A stretch of 64,000 bases of DNA from Methylotenera sp. Lineage in GTDB: Bacteria > Pseudomonadota > Gammaproteobacteria > Burkholderiales > Methylophilaceae. The notes beneath the pieces were generated by a model. It was not told where the DNA came from. It saw nothing but the letters and a program-made list of their open reading frames with translations, and made no database searches. This document shows positions 44,803 to 52,690 of the stretch, one piece after another. Within the stretch, counting starts at the first letter, position 1; each line of letters opens with the position of its first letter. The translations under genes were made by a program, and so were the position numbers. Location: positions 179,059-243,058 of the forward strand of contig JAKFVD010000016.1 of the NCBI GenBank assembly GCA_021732365.1. Reading direction: 5' to 3'.

Positions 44803-45010
44803 AGGCCGGTCTCCGGGCTTGTGAGGAATGATTTGCGCCTTCCCAAATAATTATTCAGTGGCTTAATTGCAAAACTACACTCACTTACCGTTGCGGGGGC
44901 AGCATAGGGATTGTTTTGTTTTAGCTTATTTAAACCACACTAAAACTTTACGCACCTATTTCCCAGTTTCACCTTTATTAATATGAAATTAATGCAGGCA
45001 CCTTTCAACT
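44803..45010 (-). ncRNA. Cobalamin riboswitch upstream of btuB
   Basis: Read on the minus strand, the leader carries the conserved blocks of the cobalamin aptamer in order: AGGTGCCTGCAT, GGTGAAACTGGGAA, then CTGCCCCCGCAACGGTAAG, GCCACTG (B12-box half), GGAAGGCGC and the closing CCCGGAGACCGGCC. It ends about 165 nt before the btuB start. Adenosylcobalamin binding should lower btuB expression. Whether the platform acts on transcription or translation is not certain. Confidence 0.93.
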
Positions 45011-45168
45011 AAACAGGATTATAACTTTTATTGTTGGGTGATTGTGGATTGAATTGTTGCTTTATAACTTGATTATTTAAACAACAAGCCTGTTAAAACA
45101 TATTAATTTACTTTGAATAACCCACCTTAGCTATTGACTACAATGATTTTTTTCAATTATAGTGGGAT

Positions 45169-45408
45169 ATGGATGCAGATTTAAAAAGATTAGAAGACAA
45201 AATTGGCAAGCTTATTTCTTTGTGTGTCATACTGCGCGAAGAAAATGTTCAATTGCGGGATGACTTAAATCAAGCGCAGCAAAGTTCTAATACGCTAAAA
45301 AGTAATATGCTTTTAGCAAGCGAAAAGCTGGAAATTTTGCTTGAAACAATTCCTGGTGATATTACAGCGTTAAGTACAGAAACATCTTTAGGCACAGAGC
45401 CATTATGA
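45169..45408 (+). CDS. ZapB-like coiled-coil protein
   Basis: A 79-residue protein, mainly a coiled coil (about residues 3-60; LKRLEDKIGKLISLCVILREENVQLRDDLNQAQ). The length, the coiled coil and the position just before zapA match the small TIGR02449/ZapB-like proteins. These are thought to assist FtsZ-ring organisation. Its stop overlaps the zapA start by 4 nt (ATGA). Confidence 0.8.
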   Translation: MDADLKRLEDKIGKLISLCVILREENVQLRDDLNQAQQSSNTLKSNMLLASEKLEILLETIPGDITALSTETSLGTEPL

Positions 45409-45710
45409 GTAACGCAAAATCAATCGATGTGAGTATCATGGGGCGTGAATTCACTGTTGCATGTACGGACGAAGAGCGTGCAGGTTTGCTGGAAGCGGTC
45501 AGTTATTTAGATAGAAAAATGCACGATATTCGCGACACAGGAAAAGTGGTCGGTATTGATCGAATCGCGATTATGGCAGCGCTTAATTTATCTCACGAAT
45601 TGCTACATACCAAGACTGGCGATGTTGACATCGGTGATTATAAGCGTAGGATTAGTGCCATGCAGAGTCAAATTGATGAAGCTGTGGCAAGCCAAACTAA
45701 ATTGTTATAA
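45405..45710 (+). CDS. zapA: Cell division protein ZapA
   Basis: A 101-residue ZapA: IDVSIMGREFTVACTDEERAGLLEAVSYLDRKMHDIRDTGKVVGIDRIAIMAALNLSHELL, then a coiled-coil C-terminus. ZapA bundles FtsZ protofilaments at the division site. It is followed by 6S RNA, the order conserved across many proteobacteria. Confidence 0.94.
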   Translation: MSNAKSIDVSIMGREFTVACTDEERAGLLEAVSYLDRKMHDIRDTGKVVGIDRIAIMAALNLSHELLHTKTGDVDIGDYKRRISAMQSQIDEAVASQTKLL

Positions 45711-45811
45711 ATAGTAAACTTTTTAAAAATCTAGCCTCTAACAGCTAGGCTGTTGTAACCAGAAACCTTCATCAGTTCGTCACAAGTTAACCCTAATATT
45801 CAACTTGTTTT

Positions 45812-46002
45812 CTGTGGTGTTGCTTGAGTCTTAAATTCCTTGAACTAGTTTTCGTTATAGGTTTCAGCTATTCAAGTCGCGGTGTGAGCGCTCTAAATTG
45901 GGAGGTCTTTTAAGATACCCTTGGCGAGTGAACCTTAAGCGCTTTAGGTTGTTACCACTTGAACCTTTTTGGTTCAGGATAACGGCTCAGGCAACACCAC
46001 AG
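45812..46002 (+). ncRNA. ssrS: 6S RNA (SsrS)
   Basis: A 191-nt region downstream of zapA whose ends pair perfectly (CTGTGGTGTTGC at 45812-45823 with GCAACACCACAG at 45991-46002). Internal pairings also fit 6S RNA: TTGAGTC/GGCTCAGG-like closing stem, central bubble, and the apical ACTTGAACC-TTTTT-GGTTCAGG hairpin. 6S RNA mimics an open promoter and binds sigma-70 RNA polymerase in stationary phase. The usual downstream ygfA (folate cyclo-ligase) gene is missing here. End positions are from pairing, not mapping. Confidence 0.9.
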
Positions 46003-46230
46003 CAAATAAAATATTTGTTGAAATATCGCTGATGCTGCGTTATTTTCACTCCTCGTACTTAATGTACTGCGTTCGTTCAAATGCCTTGCCTCAGCTTCAT
46101 TTGAATAATATTTGAGCAGCAGCAATCTCCGTTCAAAAATCTTGCAATTTCGCCCATAAATCCAAAATTACATTTTAACTTGCCGTGTTTATACAAACGC
46201 CTTGAGCCTTCGCATTAAAACTCAAAACCA
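46003..46230. other. Non-coding stretch after 6S RNA
   Basis: About 228 bases without a supported gene. They include GTACTTAATGTAC-type palindromic sequence at about 46057-46069 and the near-complementary segments TTCAAATG (about 46077) and CATTTGAA (about 46099). The stretch around 46030-46110 looks like an interspersed repeat unit, but no second copy was found in the window. Confidence 0.4.
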
Positions 46231-46590
46231 CTAGCGCAATTCGTGATATTTCAAGTCCGCCAAACTTACAATTTCTAAGCATTTTTCGTGACAAGCTTCC
46301 AGCACCACTGGCGGCGCAAAACCCGCCTCACTGGCTTCCAGCCAACGCGCGGCGCATACGCACCAACGGTCGCCCGCCACCAATCCCTCAAATCCATATT
46401 CAGGACGTGGCGTACTTAAATCATTGCCGCGCGAGATTGAAAATGCCAGAAACTCGTCTGTGACTTGCGCACAAACGGTATGGCTGCCAGTATCTTGTGG
46501 GCCAGTTTCGCAGCAGCCATTGCGGGTAAAGCCAGTAATTGGGTCTAATCCACAGGTTTGCAGGGTAGTGCCTAATACGTTTCGTGCCAT
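46231..46590 (-). CDS. DUF2237 family protein
   Basis: A 119-residue protein matching DUF2237 along its length: NVLGTTLQTCGLDPITGFTRNGCCETGPQDTGSHTVCAQVTDEFLAFS, then RGNDLSTPRPEYGFEGLVAGDRWCVCAARWLEA. Several conserved Cys and His residues suggest metal or redox chemistry, but no function is known. I chose ATG 46590 (GGAATTAAAC upstream), since the family begins with ARNVLGT; the open frame reaches 46617. Confidence 0.88.
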   Translation of the reverse strand: MARNVLGTTLQTCGLDPITGFTRNGCCETGPQDTGSHTVCAQVTDEFLAFSISRGNDLSTPRPEYGFEGLVAGDRWCVCAARWLEASEAGFAPPVVLEACHEKCLEIVSLADLKYHELR

Positions 46591-46665
46591 GTTTAATTCC
46601 AAATCAGTTAATTTCAATTATCATACCCAAGATTAATGATTTTATATTGAGAAAGATGAGTGTTA

Positions 46666-47127
46666 ATGCGTTATTGGCTAATGAAATCAGAACCTGGCGA
46701 TGTATCGATTGATGATTTGGCTGCGATGCCGAATCAAACGGTGGATTGGTATGGCGTACGCAATTATCAAGCACGTAATTTTATGCGCGACCACATGCAG
46801 ATTGGCGATGGCGTGTTGTTTTACCATTCTAATTGCGAAACACCTGGCATTGCAGGTATTGCAGAAGTCAGCAGCTTGGCTTATCCAGACCGTTTACAGT
46901 TTATAAAGGGCCATAAATATTATGACGAAAAAGCAACGCCAGAAACACCGCGTTGGTTTAATGTAGACGTCAAATTAGTGCGCAAAACACGCTTGCTGAG
47001 TTTAAAAGAAATGCGTGAAACGCCTGAGCTTGAAAGCTTGCGCATCTTACAACGCGGCAACCGCTTATCGATTACGCCAGTTGAAGCGCAAGAATGGCGA
47101 TTTATTTTAAAACTGCTTGAGCAGTAA
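46666..47127 (+). CDS. EVE domain protein
   Basis: A 153-residue single EVE domain (PUA-like fold): MRYWLMKSEPGDVSIDDL, WYGVRNYQARNFMRDHMQIGDGVLFYHSNCETPGIAGIAEV and YDEKATPETPRWFNVDVKLV. EVE domains recognise modified bases in DNA or RNA. The stand-alone form near cell-division and folate genes is widespread in proteobacteria and its target is unknown. The ATG at 46666 is preferred over the GTG at 46660. Confidence 0.92.
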   Translation: MRYWLMKSEPGDVSIDDLAAMPNQTVDWYGVRNYQARNFMRDHMQIGDGVLFYHSNCETPGIAGIAEVSSLAYPDRLQFIKGHKYYDEKATPETPRWFNVDVKLVRKTRLLSLKEMRETPELESLRILQRGNRLSITPVEAQEWRFILKLLEQ

Positions 47128-47172
47128 AATTTAACCCAATTTTAGGGTTAAGTATGTCCACTGTATAAACAC

Positions 47173-47197
47173 AAAAAGCCCGCTTTTGCGGGCTTTT
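47173..47197. terminator. Bidirectional terminator
   Basis: AAAAGCCCGC/GCGGGCTTTT around a TTTT loop, with A and T runs on each side. It lies between the convergent EVE and beta-propeller genes and can serve both. Confidence 0.85.
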
Positions 47198-47216
47198 AAA
47201 CGGTTAAGTCAATCAA

Positions 47217-48335
47217 TTAAGGCTTATCTAAACTGCCCATTGCTTTAGGGTAAGTGACCAAACCCCAAGGCAAACCTTTTACCTCAATTTGCTTGGTCAC
47301 TTCCAGTTTTTCTGCATCAATCACAAAAACCGCATCTGATTTACCACATGCCAATAAGATTTGTTTGTCATCTGGTGTAAAACTAAAGTGCCAGCAACGG
47401 TTACCAGTTGGTACTTCTTTAATTTTCTCATAAGTTTTTGCATCAAACACTTGTAGCAATTTGGCTTTATTTGTCGCCACAAAAATGCGCTCGCCCTTTT
47501 TGTCATAAGCAATGCCGTAAGGCGTTTCTGCGGTATCTACCGTGCGCACCACATTGAAATCTTTATCCAGCACCATAAATTTGTTGCCATATTCAAGCGT
47601 GGCTAGATAGGTTGTTCCATCTGGCGATACTTTAATCCCACGTGGACGGTCGCCCATTTCGTGTGTTGGAATCGTTTTAACCAGTTCGCCGCTTTCAATA
47701 TTATGCACCGTCACAGTATTGTCAGCCTCATTAGTAATCACCAAAAGCTTGCCGTCGCCCGAGAATTCAATACCTTCTGTTTCTGGTCCGCCTGTTATTT
47801 CACGTATTTTTTCACCTTTGGTTAAATCAACCACTGCGATTTTTGCTGGGATTTTCTCTTCGCCATCATCGTCATCTTCCTCTTCTGCGCCTGGCTTGGG
47901 TGGTGGGCCACCTTTTGCGCTAGGTTCTGATGAGATGTAAGCAAAATTACCGCTAATGCGCACGAACTCTGGGTTTTTGCCCACTGGAATTTGCTGTAAA
48001 ACTTCACCCGTTGCAGTATCAATGACTGAAATGCTCTCGTTTTCGCGCGTGGCAACAATTAATTTTTTACCATCATCTGTAACGCCCAAGCCACGTGGCG
48101 CATCTGCTTTTACATCCAACTGCTTAATCACTTGCATAGTCGCCAAATCAATCACGCTCACGCCCGCATCTTGGCTAGTAACATAAGCCACACCTGCCGA
48201 AGCACTGGGTGCTGGTTGCGCCATCGTTTCTTCCATTTTAGGCTCTTCTGCTTTTTCTTTGTTACAAGCGGCTAAGCCTGCAATTAAAGCCATTAAAACT
48301 AAGCTGATACGGGTTTTATTAACTGTTAACTTCAT
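47217..48335 (-). CDS. YncE-like beta-propeller lipoprotein (YVTN repeats)
   Basis: A 372-residue protein with a lipoprotein signal (lipobox LAAC, Cys near residue 24) and repeated YVTN/NHL-type blades such as SISVIDTATGEVLQQIPVG, TVTVHNIESGELVKTIP and KLLQVFDAKTYEKIKEV. These form a seven-bladed propeller. One blade is interrupted by a Gly/Pro and acidic insert (about residues 138-160, GGPPPKPGAEEEDDDDGEE). ATG 48335 has GGAG upstream and yields a proper signal; the open frame reaches 48389. A methanol or alcohol oxidation accessory role is possible but unproven. Confidence 0.85.
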   Translation of the reverse strand: MKLTVNKTRISLVLMALIAGLAACNKEKAEEPKMEETMAQPAPSASAGVAYVTSQDAGVSVIDLATMQVIKQLDVKADAPRGLGVTDDGKKLIVATRENESISVIDTATGEVLQQIPVGKNPEFVRISGNFAYISSEPSAKGGPPPKPGAEEEDDDDGEEKIPAKIAVVDLTKGEKIREITGGPETEGIEFSGDGKLLVITNEADNTVTVHNIESGELVKTIPTHEMGDRPRGIKVSPDGTTYLATLEYGNKFMVLDKDFNVVRTVDTAETPYGIAYDKKGERIFVATNKAKLLQVFDAKTYEKIKEVPTGNRCWHFSFTPDDKQILLACGKSDAVFVIDAEKLEVTKQIEVKGLPWGLVTYPKAMGSLDKP

Positions 48336-48522
48336 TCCAAATCTCCAAAGAATTTGTATTAATATTGAATACCATTGATATGTAAGCAAAAAATATACTA
48401 GTTAGTATACACAACTAAAATCAATAGAAACAAATAGTTATTTTTAGTTCAAATCGCAATTGGCTGAATACAGCCAAAGTTGGTGGTGGTTGTAACCAAT
48501 TCAACCTAAAAATATCATGCGC

Positions 48523-50034
48523 TTAACCCAAAAATAATTGGTAGGCTGGATTTTGTGTTTCATCCCAATAGGGGTAGCCTAAATTTTGCAAAAATGTGGA
48601 AAAATCTTGCAATTGGTTAGGTGGTACCTGTATGCCTACTAGTACACGTCCAAAGTCTGCGCCATGATTGCGATAGTGAAATAAACTAATATTCCAGTTA
48701 TGTCCCATAGAATCCAAAAAATTCATGAGTGCACCAGGTCTTTCAGGGAATTCAAATCGAAATACCACTTCGTGTTCGGCTTGTGGTGCATGCCCTCCTA
48801 CCAGATGACGTAAGTGCAACTTAGCGACTTCATTATCGGTTAGGTCAATAGCTAAATATCCTGCATTTATTAATGCTGTCACCAACTGAGCAGGTTGAGC
48901 GGTTTCTGCGATTGCAACACCAACAAAAATATGTGCTTTTACAGGGTCTGAATAGCGATAGTTAAACTCAGTAATATTAAATTTACTTAATAAAAGACAA
49001 AACTTTTTAAATGCCCCTGGAACCTCAGGAATCGTTACCGCCAACACCGCTTCACGTTTTTCGCCGATTTCTGCACGTTCTGCAATAAATCGCAGGCGGT
49101 CAAAATTCATGTTAGCGCCAGAGGCAGTGCCAATTAAGATTTTATCTTGAATATTATTCCGCTTGGCATACTCTTTAATACCAGCAACTGCCAATGCACC
49201 TGCGGGCTCCAAAATGCTGCGCGTATCTTCAAATACGTCTTTAATCGCGGCGCAAATCGCATCGTTATCCACCACAATCATTTCATCTACAAATTGCTGG
49301 CATAGCTTAAACGTATGCTCGCCCACCTGCTTAACGGCAGCGCCATCGGCAAATAAGCCCACTTGCTCCAACATTACGCGCTCACCCAGCTTAAGCGATT
49401 CAGTCATTGCTTCAGAGTCCTTGGCTTCTACACCAATCACCCTAATTTCAGGCCGAACTGCTTTGACATAAGCAGCGATACCGGCCAATAGACCGCCACC
49501 GCCTACACAGCAAAATATCGCTTCAATTGGTTCTGGGTGGCTTTGTAATATTTCTAGCGCTATCGTACCCTGGCCTGCGATAACATCAGGGTCATCATAC
49601 GGATGTACGAAAGTTAAATTATGCATTTGCTCCAGCACAAGAGCATATCCATAAGCATCAGAGTAGCTATCACCAAACAACACAACCTCTGCACCACGCG
49701 CTTTGACCGCGTTAATTTTGATCAGAGGCGTAGTCGTTGGCATCACAATCACTGCGCGGCAACCCAACTTTTGTGCAGCCAAAGCCACGCCTTGCGCATG
49801 ATTTCCTGCACTTGCTGCAATCACGCCTTTTGCTAAAATTTCGGGCGGCAAATGCGCCATTTTGTTATAAGCACCACGTAATTTAAACGAAAAAACAGGC
49901 TGCATATCTTCACGCTTAAGCAGCACGCGGTTACCAATGCGTGCAGATAGATTAGGTTGAAACTCTAGCGGCGTTTTTTTTGCCACATCGTATACACGTG
50001 AGTTTTCTATTTTGGTTTGATAATCAGTAGCCAT
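48523..50034 (-). CDS. ilvA: Threonine ammonia-lyase, biosynthetic (IlvA)
   Basis: A 503-residue PLP enzyme making 2-oxobutanoate for isoleucine. The PLP-binding lysine is Lys51 in FSFKLRGAYNK. The phosphate-binding glycine loop is CCVGGGGLLAGI, and the active-site region is IAASAGNHAQGVALAA. Two C-terminal ACT-like regulatory domains (about 325-410 and 420-500; VTIPEVPGAFKKFC and FEFPERPGALMNFL) mark the isoleucine-inhibited biosynthetic form. It is divergent from rpiA. Confidence 0.95.
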   Translation of the reverse strand: MATDYQTKIENSRVYDVAKKTPLEFQPNLSARIGNRVLLKREDMQPVFSFKLRGAYNKMAHLPPEILAKGVIAASAGNHAQGVALAAQKLGCRAVIVMPTTTPLIKINAVKARGAEVVLFGDSYSDAYGYALVLEQMHNLTFVHPYDDPDVIAGQGTIALEILQSHPEPIEAIFCCVGGGGLLAGIAAYVKAVRPEIRVIGVEAKDSEAMTESLKLGERVMLEQVGLFADGAAVKQVGEHTFKLCQQFVDEMIVVDNDAICAAIKDVFEDTRSILEPAGALAVAGIKEYAKRNNIQDKILIGTASGANMNFDRLRFIAERAEIGEKREAVLAVTIPEVPGAFKKFCLLLSKFNITEFNYRYSDPVKAHIFVGVAIAETAQPAQLVTALINAGYLAIDLTDNEVAKLHLRHLVGGHAPQAEHEVVFRFEFPERPGALMNFLDSMGHNWNISLFHYRNHGADFGRVLVGIQVPPNQLQDFSTFLQNLGYPYWDETQNPAYQLFLG

Positions 50035-50152
50035 GCTTTTTTATAGGGTTTTATTTGAATAGTTATTTTAAGCCCAGCAGTTTTTAAGTTCGCTGGCGCA
50101 GTGTATAGTATTGAATTGGTTAGGTAATTACATTATAAAGGATTTAGGCAAA

Positions 50153-50812
50153 ATGGCATTGACGCAAGACGAATTAAAACAACAAGTGGCAAAAGCAGCC
50201 GTTGAATATGTAAAAAGCGGCATTATTGGTGTGGGCACAGGCTCAACCGCCAACTTTTTTATTGAAGAATTGGCCAAAGTAAAACACAAAATCGACGGTG
50301 CAGTTGCCAGCTCTGAAGCCACTGCGCAGCGCTTACGCAGCCATGGTATTGAAGTGTTTGATTTAAACAGTGTCGATAGCTTAGATATTTATGTGGATGG
50401 CGCAGATGAAATCACTGAACATTTGCATATGCTAAAAGGCGGCGGCGGTGCTTTAACGCGCGAAAAAATCGTAGCGGCTGTAGCCAAGCAATTTATTTGC
50501 ATTTGTGATGAAACAAAATACGTGCCTGTTTTGGGTAAATTTCCACTGCCTGTAGAAGTATTGCCCATGGCAAAAAGCTATGTCGCGCGCGAATTAATGA
50601 AACTGGGCGGCCAACCAAAATTACGCGATTTCACCACTGATAATGGCAATGTGATTTTAGATGTGCATGGCTTAACTATTAGCGACCCGATTGCTTTTGA
50701 AGCAAAAGTGAATCAAATTGTAGGTGTGGTGACGAATGGTTTATTTGCTGCGCGTCCTGCCAACGTGTTGCTTTTGGCGACAGCGGACGGCGTTAAAACC
50801 TTTAAGAAATAA
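50153..50812 (+). CDS. rpiA: Ribose-5-phosphate isomerase A
   Basis: A 219-residue enzyme interconverting ribose 5-phosphate and ribulose 5-phosphate. Signatures are [45 protein letters not shown] (catalytic Asp/Glu/Lys) and [12 protein letters not shown] at the end. The ATG at 50153 gives the usual MALTQDELK start; the frame is open to 50111. In a ribulose monophosphate methylotroph this enzyme would also serve the cyclic formaldehyde pathway. Confidence 0.96.
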   Translation: MALTQDELKQQVAKAAVEYVKSGIIGVGTGSTANFFIEELAKVKHKIDGAVASSEATAQRLRSHGIEVFDLNSVDSLDIYVDGADEITEHLHMLKGGGGALTREKIVAAVAKQFICICDETKYVPVLGKFPLPVEVLPMAKSYVARELMKLGGQPKLRDFTTDNGNVILDVHGLTISDPIAFEAKVNQIVGVVTNGLFAARPANVLLLATADGVKTFKK

Positions 50813-50861
50813 GTGACGTAAAAAGCATGCAATACGGCAATGCAGTTAAAATAATATTACT

Positions 50862-50879
50862 GTAACAATTCATTGTTAC
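50862..50879. promoter_or_regulatory. Palindrome upstream of phoU
   Basis: GTAACAAT-TC-ATTGTTAC, a perfect 8-bp inverted repeat with a 2-nt centre, 45 nt before the phoU ATG. It is a plausible operator. It does not fit a Pho box, whose half sites are direct repeats. Confidence 0.45.
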
Positions 50880-50924
50880 CATCAAGGTAGTAGAATAAAG
50901 CCATCAATAAGAAGGGTAGTAAAC

Positions 50925-51632
50925 ATGCAATTCGAACACACCTCAAAACAATATGATGCTGAGCTAGAATCCGTTCGTGCCAAAGTGCTCGAAATGGGCG
51001 GCATGGTAGAGCAGCAAATTGTTAACGCGCTAGAGGCACTAATCAAAGCCGATATCAAACTGGCTAAAGAAGTGATGGAAGCAGACGCTCGCGTTAATTC
51101 TCTTGAAGTTCAAATTGATGAAGATTGTAGCCATATTATTGCGCGTCGCCAGCCTGCAGCGGGTGATTTGCGTATGGTGATGATGATGGTTAAAACCATT
51201 ACCGACTTAGAGCGCATTGGTGATGAAGCCACTAAAATTGCCCGTACTGCGCAACGCATTTTTGATGAAGACCGCATGTATAAACCACGCTTTACCGAAA
51301 TTAAAGCCATGGTGAAAATTGTGCGCGAAATGTTACGTACCTCACTGGATGCATTTGCGCGCTTAGATGTAAGTCAAACGGTTGAAGTGGCTAAACAAGA
51401 TGAGCTGGTTGATGAGCAGTTTCGTGCAGCGATGCGTCAATTGGTGATGTATATGTTGGAAGACCCACGTACAATTTCAATGTCGTTAGAAGTATTATTT
51501 GTGGCAAAAGCCGTTGAGCGTATTGGCGACCATGCCAAAAACATCGCGGAATATGTGGTATATATGGTCAAAGGCAAAGACGTTCGCCACAGCAGTTTGC
51601 AAGAATTAGAACGCGAGACGCTTGAACCATAA
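50925..51632 (+). CDS. phoU: Phosphate signalling protein PhoU
   Basis: A 235-residue all-helical protein with two PhoU repeats, each with the metal-binding motif E-x-x-x-D-x-x-x-D type: DLERIGDEATKIARTA (first) and VERIGDHAKNIAEYVVYMVKG (second). PhoU links the Pst transporter to the PhoR kinase and represses phosphate uptake. No pst, phoB or phoR gene is adjacent, so this is a detached copy. The palindrome upstream may regulate it. Confidence 0.95.
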   Translation: MQFEHTSKQYDAELESVRAKVLEMGGMVEQQIVNALEALIKADIKLAKEVMEADARVNSLEVQIDEDCSHIIARRQPAAGDLRMVMMMVKTITDLERIGDEATKIARTAQRIFDEDRMYKPRFTEIKAMVKIVREMLRTSLDAFARLDVSQTVEVAKQDELVDEQFRAAMRQLVMYMLEDPRTISMSLEVLFVAKAVERIGDHAKNIAEYVVYMVKGKDVRHSSLQELERETLEP

Positions 51633-51674
51633 GTTTTAATCGCTTTTTTGTTTTATTTGCAAAATATCCAATAA

Positions 51675-51710
51675 AAATAAAGGGTTAAGTCAATACTTAA
51701 CCCTTTATTT
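51675..51710. terminator. Long bidirectional terminator
   Basis: A perfect 16-bp stem (AAATAAAGGGTTAAGT 51675-51690 with ACTTAACCCTTTATTT 51695-51710), loop CAAT, flanked by A/T runs. It separates the convergent phoU and mscS genes. Confidence 0.88.
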
Positions 51711-51763
51711 TTATTGAAAAACTCAACTTGGCTTTAGACGACTTCTGTTTACTAGATTTCTGT

Positions 51764-52648
51764 CTAGGTCATTTCTGCTTGGCTACTTTCAGATAGCCTT
51801 GGATGAATCGATATTTGTGGAAACGGAATTTCAATACCTCGCTCATCAAACGCTTTTTTAATATTCTTCAAATATTCGCGACGAACGCCCCATTGCTCCA
51901 GCGGTAATACTTTAAATCGGCACCGAATCACTACAGATGAGTCGGCTAGATTTTCAACACCGGCCATTTCCATGTCGCCCAAAATTTTGTGCTTAAAGTC
52001 ATCATGGTTTCTCAGCTGATTGCCTACTTCGGTCATCAATTGCATCACATCAGCCACATCTTCTTTGTAGGCTACGCTTACATCAATCACCGCTTGCGCA
52101 AAGCCGCGACTCATATTGGTTACTGCGCCGATAATCCCGTTTGGCACATAATGCACGTTGCCGCTGTAATCGCGCATTTTAATGTGGCGTAGCGTCACTT
52201 CTTCAACCAAACCGCTTTTATCGCCTGCTTCCACCACATCGCCCTGGCGAATTTGATTCTCAAGCAAAATGAAAAAGCCCGTGAAATAATCTTTAATTAA
52301 ATGTTGCGCGCCAAAACCAACCGCCACACCCACGATACCTGCCGCGGCTAATATCGGAGCGATTGATACACCCAACTCGTACAATATTTCTACACTGCAT
52401 ATCGTCACAATAATTAATGTCGCGACGTATTTAATCACGCGTGCGAGTGTATCAATCCGCTTCACTTCCTCTGAGTTTTCGAATGCTTGCTGGCTTAGAT
52501 ACGCTTTAAGATATTGAATAAATCTCGTACTTAGCTTCATCAGCACCAAACCGATGAACAAAATAAGCATGATGCGCAACGATGTTTTTAATATCAGCAG
52601 TAATTGATCTGGGTCACTTAACCCGATATTTGTTAAGAAATCTTCCAT
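51764..52648 (-). CDS. MscS-type mechanosensitive channel
   Basis: A 294-residue small-conductance mechanosensitive channel. Three N-terminal helices lead to the pore helix with the Gly/Ala pattern AAAGIVGVAVGFGAQHLIKDYFTGFFILLENQIRQGD. The beta domain (GLVEEVTLRHIKMRDYSGNVHYVPNGII) and alpha/beta C-terminal vestibule follow. It opens when the membrane is stretched and releases solutes on osmotic downshock. It is the last gene after the sucrose genes (42 nt after amylosucrase), so the operon both makes sucrose and provides a release valve. Confidence 0.92.
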   Translation of the reverse strand: MEDFLTNIGLSDPDQLLLILKTSLRIMLILFIGLVLMKLSTRFIQYLKAYLSQQAFENSEEVKRIDTLARVIKYVATLIIVTICSVEILYELGVSIAPILAAAGIVGVAVGFGAQHLIKDYFTGFFILLENQIRQGDVVEAGDKSGLVEEVTLRHIKMRDYSGNVHYVPNGIIGAVTNMSRGFAQAVIDVSVAYKEDVADVMQLMTEVGNQLRNHDDFKHKILGDMEMAGVENLADSSVVIRCRFKVLPLEQWGVRREYLKNIKKAFDERGIEIPFPQISIHPRLSESSQAEMT

Positions 52649-52690
52649 GCATTCCTTTCTTCAATATAAAAATTAGGTGAAAAATAACTG

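Noticed and set aside
50855..50885. Pho box upstream of phoU
   Set aside because: The half sites form an inverted repeat, not 11-bp spaced direct repeats of CTGTCAT type.
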